Shown: piece by piece, positions 9,455 through 20,771 of the stretch
Position numbering within the stretch: position 1 is the first letter of the stretch
Layout of the letters: each line of letters begins with the position of its first letter
Assembly (NCBI RefSeq): GCF_010093595.1
Contig: NW_022985441.1
Location: forward strand, 806,132-870,131
DNA from: Mytilinidion resinicola
Taxonomy: Eukaryota; Ascomycota; Dothideomycetes; Mytilinidiales; Mytilinidiaceae
Direction: 5' to 3'
DNA length: 64,000 bases
The notes under the pieces: model-generated
The model's database searches: none
What the model saw: only the letters and a program-made list of their open reading frames with translations
What the model was told of the DNA's origin: nothing
Made by a program: the position numbers and the translations under genes

Positions 9455-12392
9455 ATGTCGACCTTCAAGGGCGTCGTGGCCGGTAAGTCGGTTTCAGCGC
9501 CTCGATACGGTCGTGTCCTCACCCACTTCCGCCCAGAGTTCCCCCAGATCCGAATCGACTACTTTCGCCCCGTGCTGGCCGTGCCGCCGCCGCTGGCCTG
9601 CTTCCTCAGCCATGTGCACTCCGACCATCTGCAGGGCCTGGAGTCGCTGAGGGCGCCCTTTGTCTACTGCTCGCCGGCAACCCGCGAGGTGAGTGACTGA
9701 TTGGCTGCCATGCTCCGCATGAACAGACGTGCCCTGCATCCCAGCCTCCATCCTTCCATCGTGGCTCGAATCACGCGTCTGGTCGTGCAAGAACGTGCTC
9801 TATCTGCATGCACCCATCTCTCTCAATTGTCTAGCTTCCGCTGCTTCTGTGCATGCGCGTTGGTGTTGATGCTCCCAGATCCTGCTCCGTCTCGAAAAGT
9901 ACCCCCATCGAATGAATTTTGCAAAAGGCCTCCTCGAGACGCGGAAGCAGACGTACAGGCATCTGAAGTATTTGCTCAAGACGCTGCCTCTAGACACGCC
10001 GACTGTCATCGAGCTATCTCCCGGCAATGAGTTGCGCGTCACCCTGTTCGATGCCAATCACTGCGCGGGGGCCGCCATGTTCCTTATCCAGGGCGGCGGC
10101 AAGGCAATCCTGTACACAGGGGATATCAGATCCGAGTCCTGGTGGGTAAATTCTCTGGTGCAGAATCCGGTACTAATCCCATACACTCTTGGCAATCGAC
10201 GACTTGACTGCATATACTTAGACACCACCTTTGCAACCAAGTCACTGTGGTCGAGAGACTTCCAATCTAAAGCTGAAGGCATAAAGGAACTGCTCAGTAA
10301 GGTAGAGAAATACCCCCCCGAAACAATATTCTACTTCCATTCCTGGACCTTCGGGTATGAAAATGTGTGGATCGCTCTCTCAAATTTCCTTGAATGTCCT
10401 ATACACCTCGATAAATATCGGTGGTCAATCTATAAATCTCTCTCGGCCGTAAGAGGCACCCCAGACTGTAGAGAGGCACCGCCACTCTCTGGATTTTCTC
10501 TAGGTAACCACCAAAGGAGCGGCTGTCTGACTCAAGATTCGAACGTCAGACTCCACAGCTGCGAAAAAGGATTTTCATGTCCTGCCGTAAAGAAAAACTC
10601 AAATGTCGTACACATCCTCCCGATTGTAACGCGATTAGAAAACGGTTCCGAAATCGCCGAACTTGGCGCAGGCGGTGGCAAAGGAGATCTAGATCAAGCT
10701 CACGAACTCGAAGTTGGCAGCACCAACGATGTAGCTCAGCTGATGCATCTCTGTGCTACAAACATATCCAATCCAGACCTTCTCTCAATAGTGCTCAAAC
10801 TCCTTTCTACCACCATCACCGACTCAAAAGACAGTATAACGCTCGAACCTAGCACAGCTGAGAATGGCTCGTGCGAGGACGTTACGCTCCTCGACAACCT
10901 TCCGATAAAAGACCTCATCCCTATACTAGCAAAAGGTGCAGCGAGACAGGCCTCGCACCCTACACCCTCTTCGGAAAATGGAAAGTGCCTTCCAATTCAG
11001 GAAGGTGGTCTCCCCAAAACTATTAAATTTCCTTATTCGAGACACTCGTCGTACAGAGAGCTCTGTGAGCTGGTCCAAGCATTCCGACCACGTGACGTCT
11101 ATCCATGCACCGTCGACGCCGCCAATTGGACCTCGGAGCTGAGCATACGCTCTCTCTTTGGCAATCTCTGCTCAGATGATGTCTTTGCACATGATGCGGA
11201 GATGCTGGTAGCATTCGCACAGCGCGCAGAAGGGGCCCAGCAATCCGGAGCAAACGACGAGGAAACTCAAATCAGCGTGCATACTGAGACGCAGGCAAGC
11301 ACGGTAGAGGATTTCCAGCAGTCCGTGAAACGGGTGGACCTAAGCCAGCATATGTCTCTTATCTCGCCGCCGAAATTGAAACGAAAAGCGTCGTCGCTGT
11401 TGCAACCGAAACCATCGGTTGATACATCGGAGATTAAAGAGACGACATTTGAATCTCTAGTTAAGACGAACCCAAAAGCTAGCAACTCTACTCGTCAAAC
11501 ACTTGCAAAGAGGTTGCAAGGTTTCCAACCAATGGCAAAAGCCCAGCATCCCTCCTCATCGCCATCGCACGTTTCTCCAGAACCACCTCCTAAGCATAAG
11601 ACATCACGAGCACAGGTAAGACTAGATCATGACGGCGAGATGTACGTTGAGTCTATCCATTCGTCTCAAGAGAGCGACGACGGCCAGAACTCGCAGGTCT
11701 GGACGGATCGGCAGAGGGAAATGATATCTGCCTATTTTGCGGGAAAGGATAGGAGGGCTAAGGACGCACATCTACTCGCTGTTGACGGAAGACGTCTGGA
11801 AAATGTCGTTCTGAGTACTGAGATTCCAGAATCGGACTCGGATTCTAGAGAAGGCAGCATTGTCCGAACACCGCATAACACGACGTCTAGAGGCTACTCT
11901 CGAATGAGTACTACGGTGGAGACGATACACAGCACGCCAGCTCCCTCCCGCTCATCTCTTCCTTCTAGAGTACCAGCTACGGACCCGAGAACGAGCACTA
12001 CCGCCGAAACCCTCCGTAGCACCTCCCTGCAAGCCTCTACCTCTACCTCTAAACCCCTCGCCACCACCCCTCGACCCGGCACAGCCGCCAACCCCATCGA
12101 CATCCCAAGCTCCAGGCCGAGAGCACCCACCCCTGTCTACCACAATCCCCCCGACCCAGATTCCTCGCTCCCACACAGTCCCTCGCCGCCAACTACTCAG
12201 ATCAGAATCCCCGCTGCAGATGACAAAGACAGCAGTATGAGCGAGACTGACTCCGAATCATACCCCGACCTGGGCTCCGACTCCAAGTTCCGGCGCATGG
12301 CATACGACGCCGCGCTCGGCCGGAACGGGCTGAGCATGGAGGACATCCAGATCGTGTGTGCGCGGCGGGACAGGTCGTCGCCGGAGTTGTGA
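9455..12392 (+). CDS. Artemis/Pso2-type DNA-repair nuclease (MBL, beta-CASP)
   Basis: Exons 9455-9482, 9537-9688 and 9879-12392 give 897 residues. The first intron has no stop and could be read through, but removing it joins MSTFKGVVA to EFPQIRIDYFR as in the family. Metallo-beta-lactamase motifs are visible: SHVHSDHLQG (H35, H37, D39, H40), FDANHCAGA (about residue 121) and LYTGDIR (about 142), then LDTTFA and the beta-CASP part with FYFHSWTFGYENVW and GNHQRSGCLT. Proteins of this group are 5' exonucleases/endonucleases that open hairpins and process interstrand cross-links in the nucleus. A YPCTVDAANW motif near residue 460 closes the catalytic part. The last roughly 420 residues are Ser/Thr/Pro-rich and probably disordered, with a conserved-looking end RRMAYDAALGRNGLSMEDIQ. 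Whether it is the Artemis or the Pso2 orthologue cannot be settled here. Confidence 0.88.
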
Positions 12393-13396
12393 TTCCCGGC
12401 GCCGTTGGCTTTTAGCGACTGGGTTAGGAGGTGTTGGCGCGGATTGGATGAGACCTATAATGGAGGTTCAATTGGATACGATGGCCTGGCCTGATGTTTT
12501 ATGGTGTCTTTATTTCTGACGCTCTGAGTCGCTTGACAGGAACTTAGGAAATTGACGAATGAGGCCCGTCTTAGCAAGGGAAGCGTAACGTGACGTGCTA
12601 CCTTTTAAGTATGGCAAGCTTTGAAAATCGGACGTCTGGTCTTCTCGGTTTTTTTTCTGATTTCGCAAAACGCCCAGCTCCTAATCGTGCGCAAAGCCAT
12701 CCTAATCTAGACACTCGAACTCAGGCCGCATGCGTACTCATCCTCTTTGCTAGGCGGTCAGGGTCAGGGTCAGGGTCAGGGTCCGGGGGGGGGCCCTCCG
12801 TGGTCCCTTCAACACAACCCCCGACTACGCCATACCGAGCTATGGCAGGGGCATACACGCCAGTGTAATTGGGATCGGGAAGATGGTACCGTTTCGTTCG
12901 AAATACACCGAGACCGAGTTCTGCTTTCTTCGCATTGTCCTGGCCCTTCTCTGTGTCCCCCCGACCAAACCCTCCACCCCCACAGGCTCCAAATTCGGCT
13001 CCGAAAGCGGCTGGTATGGACGCTATGCCAGCGTAGCTGGATTCTAGAGATCTGGGCCACAGAAAGGAGAGGTTAGGTAGTTGCTAAAGACAGGCAGGCA
13101 AGCTAGGGTGAAAACTCCAGAAAGGGCTTTCGGGACAGCGTGGGAGTATCAAGTAGTTCCTGAGGAAGCTGATGGCGGGTGGGTAAAAGGGGTTGGTTTT
13201 GGGGGGTGGGGGGTGTGCCTCAACAAGCATAAATAGTAGAAAAACATGCTCAAAGAGCTCCTAATCTCAACTCCACCGCACCACGATGACAACGCCAAGC
13301 ACGTGATTTCTCACACAGCGCACGGACTGCCTTTTCAACCGCACTCCATTTCCCTACTTGGCTTATAAGTACAACCCTCCCCCCCCCTCGACCTCA
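12393..13396. other. convergent intergenic region with hexamer repeat
   Basis: Between the 3' ends of the nuclease and D-lactate dehydrogenase genes. At 12756-12784 there are four copies of GGTCAG followed by a G9 run. No gene recognised; the frames at 12590-13076 have no domain. Confidence 0.45.
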
Positions 13397-15388
13397 TCAC
13401 CACTCCATCACCTCCCCGGGCTTCGGCCGCTGCACGCGCACAATCTTATCGCAGTTCAGCAAGCACAGCGGGTCGAACGCGAGCTTCAGCCGCCTCATCG
13501 CGTCCACGGTGGTCTCGCCGAGCTCGTGGGGCAAGTAGTCGCGCTTGACGAGGCCGATGCCGTGCTCGCCCGTCGCCGTGCCCTCGAGCTCGATGGCGCG
13601 CTTGACCATGCGGTGGACGATTTCCTCGGCGACGGCGTGCTGCGAGTCGTTCCAGAGGAGGATGGCTGGGCGGATGATTAGCCTTAGCCCTTTCCCTATC
13701 CGTTTATGGGGGGTTATGGAGGGAGGGGAGAGAGAGAGAGAGCGGGGTTAAAAGAGCTTACAGTGGAAATTCCCGTCACCAACGTGGCCGACGATGCTGC
13801 CCAAAAGGCCGCTCTCTGAGATGTGTTGCTTGGTTTCCTCGATGATGGTGGGCAGGTGCGAGATCGGCACCGCCACGTCCGTCGTCCAGACGTGGTCGCC
13901 TTCTTTCTGCTGCGAGATGACGCTCCACAGCGCCTCTTTCCGCGCGCTCCACAGCTCCAGCTGCTCCTCCTGCGACTTTGCGAACTCGAACGATCGCGAG
14001 CCCGTCGCCTTCGCCATCTTCTGCACCTGCGCGACCTGCTCCTTCACCGCCGAGGGCGTCCCCGCGAACTTGAAGAACAGCGTCGGCGCCTCCGCCCACC
14101 GCTTCGTCGTCATGCCCGCATCGTTAATACACTTCATCTGCACATCATCCAGGATCTCAATCGCCGCAATCGGCACCCCCGCGCCCACAACCTTGAACAC
14201 GCACTCGGCCGCCTCCCGCACCGTGCCGAAGGCCGACACGGCCACCGACGTCTGCTGCGGCTTGACCGTCACCTTCAGCGTCGCCTCCGTCACCAGCCCC
14301 AGCGTGCCCTCGCTGCCGATGAACATGCGCGTGAGGTCGTAACCCGCGCTGCTCTTGCGCGGGCGCTGGCGCGTCTTGATGACGGTGCCGTCGGCCAGCA
14401 CGACCGTCAGCGCCAGCACCCACTCCTTCATCGTGCCGTAGCGGTACGAGTTGGTCCCCGAGCACCCCGTCCCCACCATGCCACCGATCATGGCCCCCGG
14501 GCCCGGGTCCGGCGGGAAGAACAGATTCGCCGCCGCCAGCTCCTCGTTGAGCCGCTCCCACCCCACCGCCGGCTGCACCACGACGTCGAGGTCGTCGGCG
14601 TGCAGCGCGAGCACGCGGTCCATGCGCGTGAAGTCGATGCACACGCCCCCCCGCGTCGCCGCGAAGTGGCCCTCGAGCGAGGTCCCGCCCGAGTACGCCG
14701 TCACAGGGATGCGCCGGTCGTGGCACACTTTCATGATGAGCGCGACTTCGTCGGTCGAGGCGGGCTTCACGACCGCGAAGGGGACCTCGTCGGCGAGGAG
14801 CGGGTGCGAGGACCACGAGGAGCTCGAGTGCGCTTCCAGCTCGTTGCGCGCGGTGCTGATGTTGGCGGCGCCGACGATGTCGCGGAAGTCGGTCCACGCG
14901 GCTTGCAGGTTGCCCGGGGAGGTGTCGTGTTTTGGGGGAGTGGTCGCGGCGAGGGCGGTCGTGGAGGTAGTGGTGGCTTCGGGGGGGGCTTGGGTGCCGG
15001 CGTAGTAGCCTACGGCTGTGGAGAAGGCGACGACTGGAGACTTGTTAGCAGAAGTTGCAAATGGAGATTTTAGGTTGCACGCTTTGCTGGGCTGATTGTG
15101 AGGTCGCGGGGAGATATGTCCCATACCGAATAACATGCTAGCACCCCTCCCACCAGAACCCAGCTGCCTCTTCGTCGCAAACCGGGCCTGCTCTTCCCGC
15201 TCTTTCTGTATCCGCTGTGCCGTGCTCTCGTACAGCTGGCCCTTGAACGACCTCCCCTCCTCCTTGGCGCTGGCATAGCCCCGCCGCTGCGAGAGGCGGA
15301 GGCGGCGAGCAATCCATGGCGATGGTGTTGCGCTTTGGCAGGTGCCTTGCAGCGCCAATTGGCGGCGAGAGATGCGGAGGACAGACAT
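13397..15388 (-). CDS. DLD1: D-lactate dehydrogenase (cytochrome), mitochondrial
   Basis: Exons 15388-13762 and 13665-13397 give 631 residues. The amino end MSVLRISRRQLALQGTCQ plus Arg-rich stretch looks like a mitochondrial presequence, followed by a possible membrane anchor near VVAFSTAVGYYAG. The FAD-binding PCMH domain is clear: PFAVVKPASTDEVALIMKVC, PVTAYSGGTSLEGHF, GVCIDFTRMDRVL, VVVQPAVGWERLNEEL, PDPGPGAMIGGMVGTGCSG, GSEGTLGLVTEATL. The C-terminal oxidase domain has VGHVGDGNFH, then after the 96-base intron ILLWNDSQ and EGTATGEHGIGLVKRDYL. The enzyme oxidises D-lactate to pyruvate and passes electrons to cytochrome c, allowing growth on D-lactate and clearance of methylglyoxal-derived lactate. 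An in-frame GTG upstream at 15433 is less likely than the ATG at 15388. Related 2-hydroxyglutarate dehydrogenases share the fold, but the GDGNFH and GEHG pattern and the N-terminal anchor favour Dld1. Confidence 0.9.
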
Positions 15389-16379
15389 TATAACCGCACG
15401 CAACTGTCGAGCATGGCGAGATAATGGGGCCACGGGACGGCGGGGGGCGGAGAGCTTTGTAAGTACTTGTATGGCGCGGAGGCTTCGAAAGAGTCGACGT
15501 GCTTGCGTGCTCGGTCCGTTCTTCGGGGATCGGCAGATTGCAAGCCGCCAGCGAATCAGCGCCTTTCACGCACCCTTTCACCCTTTTGCGCTTTACTGTT
15601 AGGTAGGTCACTGCTGGTAACGACTGATTCACAGGCATGACATGTATTCACAGTGAAGTGGCTTTTTGAAGAAGAAAAGTCGCAATCCGTGATTGCTAAG
15701 CATTGCAGACGTATCTAAGCAATATCTCCAATGCGAGGGATAAAAAACGCAGACGTGGAATCCACCCAGCCCGTTATAACCCAAGAAGCCCATTCGGCAT
15801 CCAATGCGGTCTGAAAGACGACGCAAATCCCAGTAACACCGCGGGCAGCTATCCAAAATTGCTGCCGAGCCCAGAAACCCAAGATCCAAATATAAAAACC
15901 CGTGCCCTAGCCAATGCTCGCTGTATATGCAGCGAAGAGAGAGAAAAGAAGAGCATTGCATCATAAACCCATAAACACGTAATAACGCCATGCTGTAAGA
16001 AAGCCATAAAGGCGAAGAACGACTGCGGTGCGGCGAATGACCACAGCGTGTAGAAATATAAAAAAGATGAAAGGGCATATCACTGTTATGTACGCTTGCT
16101 TGGCACCGCTAGAGGTCCTCTAGTATGTTATCGAGAATTGTGAGACGTCAGTTTTCATAAGGCTGATAGCTCTCCAGGACACCTCAAACAGTGTTGGCCT
16201 GCGACAATCTCGGGCGCCAAGGTGGATATCGCTCCTGATTTTCGTCGGTAATAATGGTGTTGAGTGGTGAGTAGATAGTGTCCAAGCAAGAATGTGAGTT
16301 TGCTGTGTTTGTATGGCTTTGAAGCGTGAGTAGCAACATCATGATCATGCAAGCGTCAGGCCAACAGGCCATTCACTTC
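15389..16379. other. intergenic, promoter of D-lactate dehydrogenase
   Basis: Upstream of the minus-strand DLD1 and downstream of the minus-strand Ser-rich gene. AT-richer than its surroundings around 15680-16080. No motif or gene recognised. Confidence 0.4.
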
Positions 16380-17705
16380 CTAAGCCATGTGCAGTCTCTT
16401 GCCTAGCCGCAACATCCTGGTTCTGAACCAGGTCACAAAGTTCGCCCAGCGGCCTTTTGCCAAACGTCGGCCAGTAATCGGAGGAGCAGCATGGATCTCC
16501 TTTTCTGGGTCAATGGTAGCCACACGAGCCGGGAGTGAACGAGTGTGGGCGGGTGCGTAATTGGAGTATTCTTTGCCGGCAACCGATGCAGCCACTTTTT
16601 CCTGGGAGACGCTCAATGTACGTTTTTCCGCAGCATCAGATTTCCGACGCTGTCGCTCCTCCTGTTTGTACTTCTTTTTGCTTTCGCGATCTGCTTGCTT
16701 CATCGCCTCTTTCTCGGCTTTGGCGTCTTTGGCAGCTTCTTTCTCTTGATATGCCTGACGAGCTGCGCGAATTGAAGCGGCTCGCGAGGCAGGATCTACA
16801 GGTGAGTCTCGGCCGCCGCGAATGAAGCCAAAGGCCTTGTCGAGAGAAGGACGGGAGCTTGGCGACGCGGTGTCGATGGATTTGAGAGTGTCTCCACGTG
16901 GTCGCGTTGGGGGTGAAGCGAGCGACAGACTTGTTTGCGAATAGCTACCCAGCCTGGTGGAAGATCCCGAAGTCGTCACGCGGAGTGCTTGTGCTTGTGT
17001 GGAGGATATGGAGCCAGAGCGCCGGGTCGGGTCAAACATGTTTTGCCTATATCTCATCTCTTCGTCAGACATGATGTCGTCTGCCTCATCACCCTCGCTT
17101 CCAATCATCGAAGCCGGAGAAGACTTGGATTTACTTTGAGGCGGAGTATAGGGCCGGGACGGCTGTCGCAGGGGCATGTAGGGGGCCGTCGGGCGCTGCA
17201 GACTCGACGAGGTAGAGAACTGCGAGGTGTTGCTTGTGGAGCGGTTGTGTCTGGTCCGACTGTTTACTGGGGCGAAGCTGACGTCCGAGGCATTTCGCGA
17301 GCCAGCTCCATATTCGTGGATCCCAAGCCCAGCTAGTCGCTCATTCTCGGCGGCGGGGCGGGACAGGTCAAGAGTGTTGGTGTCTTTCACGGAGAGCTTT
17401 CGTAGGTAGGGCTTGATCTTGAGAGGGTTGGAGGCGGCCGGCGTGGGACGCGCAGGCTCCCAAGGCTCTTCGTAGGTGGCCCTGGGGGTGTCGAAGCGGT
17501 TGAAGTTGTAGCCCGCGAGTTCCGAGCTGGTCTTTGGGTTGTTGATAGACGAGGCAGAGTTCCCGCGCTTGTGAAGTTTGCCGTGTTGCGACGGCGCATG
17601 CGATCGGGTTGCAGCCATGATTTTCGGGGTCTCAGAGGACGAGATCAAGGGGACATGTCTCGCGGACTGCGGCGGGGCGCTGCTGGAGTGATATTCGCGG
17701 ACCAT
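16380..17705 (-). CDS. uncharacterised Ser/Thr-rich basic protein
   Basis: A single exon of 441 residues with an ATG at 17705. Nearly all of it is low-complexity and rich in Ser, Thr, Pro and Arg, with likely disorder. A second ATG (MAATRSHAPSQHGKLHKRGN, residue 30) may be the true start. Islands that look conserved are ELAGYNFNRFDTPRATYEEP, NPLKIKPYLRKLSVKD, DEEMRYRQNMFDPTRR, an alanine/lysine coiled-coil-like segment from SRAASIRAARQAYQEKEAA to KKKYKQEERQRRKSDAAEKR, and a C-terminal amphipathic end RLAKGRWANFVTWFRTRMLR. I do not recognise the family. The Trp/Arg-rich amphipathic terminus suggests membrane association, an inference only. It shares an 1.1 kb divergent promoter with the cupin gene. 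Confidence 0.75.
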   Translation of the reverse strand: MVREYHSSSAPPQSARHVPLISSSETPKIMAATRSHAPSQHGKLHKRGNSASSINNPKTSSELAGYNFNRFDTPRATYEEPWEPARPTPAASNPLKIKPYLRKLSVKDTNTLDLSRPAAENERLAGLGIHEYGAGSRNASDVSFAPVNSRTRHNRSTSNTSQFSTSSSLQRPTAPYMPLRQPSRPYTPPQSKSKSSPASMIGSEGDEADDIMSDEEMRYRQNMFDPTRRSGSISSTQAQALRVTTSGSSTRLGSYSQTSLSLASPPTRPRGDTLKSIDTASPSSRPSLDKAFGFIRGGRDSPVDPASRAASIRAARQAYQEKEAAKDAKAEKEAMKQADRESKKKYKQEERQRRKSDAAEKRTLSVSQEKVAASVAGKEYSNYAPAHTRSLPARVATIDPEKEIHAAPPITGRRLAKGRWANFVTWFRTRMLRLGKRLHMA

Positions 17706-18845
17706 AGCTCAGTTAGGTAGGTTGCGGGGAGCGGCGGCGGCGGCATCACCAGGGTAACATGGTGTGAGGTGGTGGTGCGGGAAGAGAGGCGACAAGTCTT
17801 TGAAGAAGGCTAGCGGAAGTCTCGGAGGCTTTGTAGAGAGCGAGGGCTCCGTCGTCGCAATGGTGCGCAGACGGTGGTGGGCGGCCCAAGTGGCTTTGAA
17901 GGCAGACGGCAGCTGGAGCAGCGGGCTTTGATCGAGGCTGCGCAGGGCCAACGTCAACACTGGGGGCTCAGGCGGGCGACGGCAGCTGAGGGCGCACTCG
18001 CGGCAGACAGCAGGCGGCGACGGAGGCAATATAGCTGCCGGCTGCCCAAGATGAAACAGGACGGCGAGGGGAACGAGGTGGAGGTGCGAGCAGTTGGGGT
18101 CGGCGATGGAGACGGGGTGGCCTTCACTCCAGTCGGGGCGGGCCTTGCCTTTGCTTTGAGGCCGCTGCAAACAGCGGCCTGGGCTCTCTCCACGCAGCCT
18201 AAGCCCGTCGCACGCCAACGACACCTCTGAACTATACTGGATTGTGGCATGCCTCCGCGATTTGCAATTGCCCGCTTGCCCAGTGGCCTCACGCTGCTGC
18301 TCGCTCTCATGACATGCTGCGTGGTCCAGCCCGCCCGGCGCCCGGATGCACGCGGTGAGAGCTGGGTCGCTTTGATACGCTGCGAGCGGCCCCGGCGAGC
18401 ATCCCGACCTGGCAAAGCGCGTACCGAAAGAGTGCCCCAAGAGGGCCCCAACCGCCGCTGGTTGGTGGGCCGTCTCGCTGCTTGTCTCGCGTGCAGTGCT
18501 GGCGGTGGTGAGAGGCGGCGCTGGAGTTGCATCTTCCTGCGGCAGCGCAATCGACTGGCTGCGTGCCTGTCGTCGTCAAGACAGCGCTGGGATGTGTGCC
18601 GACACCAGATCGCAAATCGCCAAGCCTGCCACGAGCTGTTCGCCGACCTAACGAGCAGCGCAAGTACGCCATCCAAAGACGCGGCTCGCGACAGTGCCCT
18701 CCAGAGTCGGGAGGCGATGCGGGGTGGCTCCGTCCTGAGCATCATCATGCCTCAGACAATTCACTCCCACACCCACGTGTCTGCGTCTCACCACCCTCTG
18801 TTCTCCCCAGGATTAGTGGCAACCCCGCTCAGCGCGCCGTGAACC
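17706..18845. other. divergent promoter region, 1.1 kb
   Basis: Separates the starts of the Ser-rich gene and the cupin gene. GC-rich throughout, so long overlapping frames occur on both strands with no domain. Treated as non-coding. Confidence 0.45.
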
Positions 18846-19554
18846 ATGACTTCGGCCAGCCCGGAAGTCTATCGCCTCTCCCCCACTCCTCACGTTCCCA
18901 ACTCGGTCCTCCCTGTCCTGCTTTATCGCAGCGTGCTGCCGCCCAACCCCACGGCCGACTCCACCCGCCGAGCCCTGGAAAAGAACCTCTGGATGCAGGG
19001 CGGCGTGTTCAAGACCTACACCGCCCATCACTTCCACTCCGTCACCCACGAGTGCTATGCTGTCTTCAAGGGCTCCAGCCGCCTCTTGCTGGGTCGCGGC
19101 CCGCTAGACGATCCTGAAGGGGGCGTTGAGGTTGACGGCATGTCACATTATTCTTGCTGCATTTGGGGGAGAAACAACTGATGTTTCAAGTGTCTGTTGG
19201 CGATATTATAGTTCTGCCTGCTGGGGTCAGCCATTGCTCGCTTCACTCCGAAGGCGAGTACGGTATGTCTCATATGAACGGCTCACGTCCTACCGAAGCT
19301 CTACTAACATGCACAAGAGTATGTGGGCCTCTACCCACAGGTAAGGGTCGTGTCTCATCCATGAGAAGGGCACGCTCACAATCTTTTTACAGGGCAGTCC
19401 GCATTGGGACAACAACTTCTGCAAGAAGCCCGAAGAGACGGCGCAAAAGGCAGAAAACGCACGTGCTGTGCCAGTCCCAGAATACGACCCAATCCATGGC
19501 AAAGATGGTCCGCTGGTTTACCTCTGGCAGAATGCCGCTGCTGTCGCAGTTTGA
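18846..19554 (+). CDS. small cupin-fold protein (YjlB-like)
   Basis: Four exons, about 18846-19137, 19191-19262, 19318-19340 and 19393-19554, give 182 residues. The joined frame reads VYRLSPTPHVPNSVLPVLLY, HHFHSVTHECYAVFKGSSRL, LLLGRGPLDDPEGG, GDIIVLPAGVSHCSLHSEGE, YVGLYPQGSPHWDNNFCKKP and GPLVYLWQNAAA. It has the two cupin motifs (H-x-H...E and G-D-x-x-x-x-P-x-G-x-x-H) on one jelly-roll, as in the bacterial YjlB group, with His and Glu able to bind a metal. The substrate is unknown. The first intron appears to use a GC donor (G|GCATGT) since only that phase restores EVDVSVGDIIV; its branch-like CTGAT and CAAG acceptor are normal. Exon 3 is a microexon of 23 bases. The exon 1 end may be off by one base. 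Confidence 0.8.
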
Positions 19555-20771
19555 GGTCAAGTATTTGTAAACGCGAAACTGTCATGGCATTGACCATCAT
19601 TTGTCACGAAGCATTGCAATGACGATAAAACGAGCTTGCATTACTATCATTCTTATGAACAATCTGAATCTCTTCAATTATCAAGTTCGAAGCATTTTTC
19701 TCAGAAGTAATAATGCTAAGTCACGTGACCGCCCGTACTCCTTTGTCACATCCGCTGTGGGCCTTCCTTTAAGATGAACACAAAGATAAGTAGGAAACGG
19801 AATAGCTACTAGAACGTCGTTTCTGTTACTTCTGATTAGCGGTATTTTCGGGCAAAACACTACTCACGACATACCGAGTCCATTCCACCGTTACTAGCTT
19901 GCCGATTAGGAACAAAAGACCTCGGGACTTCATCACTGTTCACATTGCCATCATATCAGCCGTAGCTTGTGTCTTGATCTTACCACAGGGCTCTCCCATC
20001 TCTTCGCCTGGTCTCTGCTAGAATCTATCAAACTTCCAGGAAAATCATCTTCAAGGCACGGTTTGAGACACGTATGCTCAATCTCTACCAAATCAGCAAA
20101 GACCTCTCTCATCCCGTCCCCCTGATCCGAGTAAAATCAAGCCATACCACCAAGCGGCCAGACGGCGCACATGTGACGAAAAGGTTCGGAGTCTTGCTCA
20201 TGTCGGTTGGGTCACGTGCAGATACTCGCTTAGGTAGGTGTAGCGTGGAAGGAAAAGCCAATCACCAAGGTGGATGCGGGCAAGTTATATCCACGGTGCT
20301 CAGGTGCTCTACACTTCGCTTAGCCCTTGTAAAGTGAAGACTTTCCTTGAGAGGCAATTGGTCACGTGCTGTGAATAACGCAGAGTGAGGGATTGCAAAA
20401 AGGTGTACGGCATCCACTCTACCGATAGAGAGTCGGAGATTTGAGGAGGAAGATGGATAGTGATGGTATAGCATTTCCAGGATTTCACTGTGTATATGAC
20501 TACGATGAAAGCATGCATGTGGGTTGTACACACAGGATGGAGAGGAAGAAGTAATATATTAAGCTAGATCGAAACGCCTTCCTTCAGGCCCCTCCCCTGC
20601 TTATCTAAGATCGTTGAAAGCATTAGTTGGCTGGATCTAGCATCTACTCCCCCCGCTCCTGTCTTAATACTCCTCCATTACCACGTCCTCCCTCCTTCTG
20701 CAAACCTCCCCTTTCTTCTCTCGTCTCTCCGGCTCTCTCAACTTCCAAGCTTGCTGCAACGCTAGCTGCAC
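19555..20771. other. convergent intergenic region, 1.2 kb
   Basis: Between the 3' ends of the cupin and Thr-rich genes. It holds three CACGTG hexamers: a full palindrome TCACGTGA at 19721-19728, and cores at 20213-20218 and 20363-20368. Short frames (20074-20337 plus) have no domain. Confidence 0.45.

Noticed and set aside
12756..12784. GGTCAG repeats considered as telomere-like sequence
   Set aside because: The unit is not TTAGGG, only four copies are present and the site is internal between two housekeeping genes.
13823..15073. 416-codon plus-strand frame opposite D-lactate dehydrogenase
   Set aside because: Arg/His-rich composition typical of an antisense shadow; the minus strand encodes a clear FAD enzyme.
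17709..18842. Long overlapping frames on both strands between the Ser-rich and cupin genes
   Set aside because: No domain, mutually overlapping, explained by GC content.
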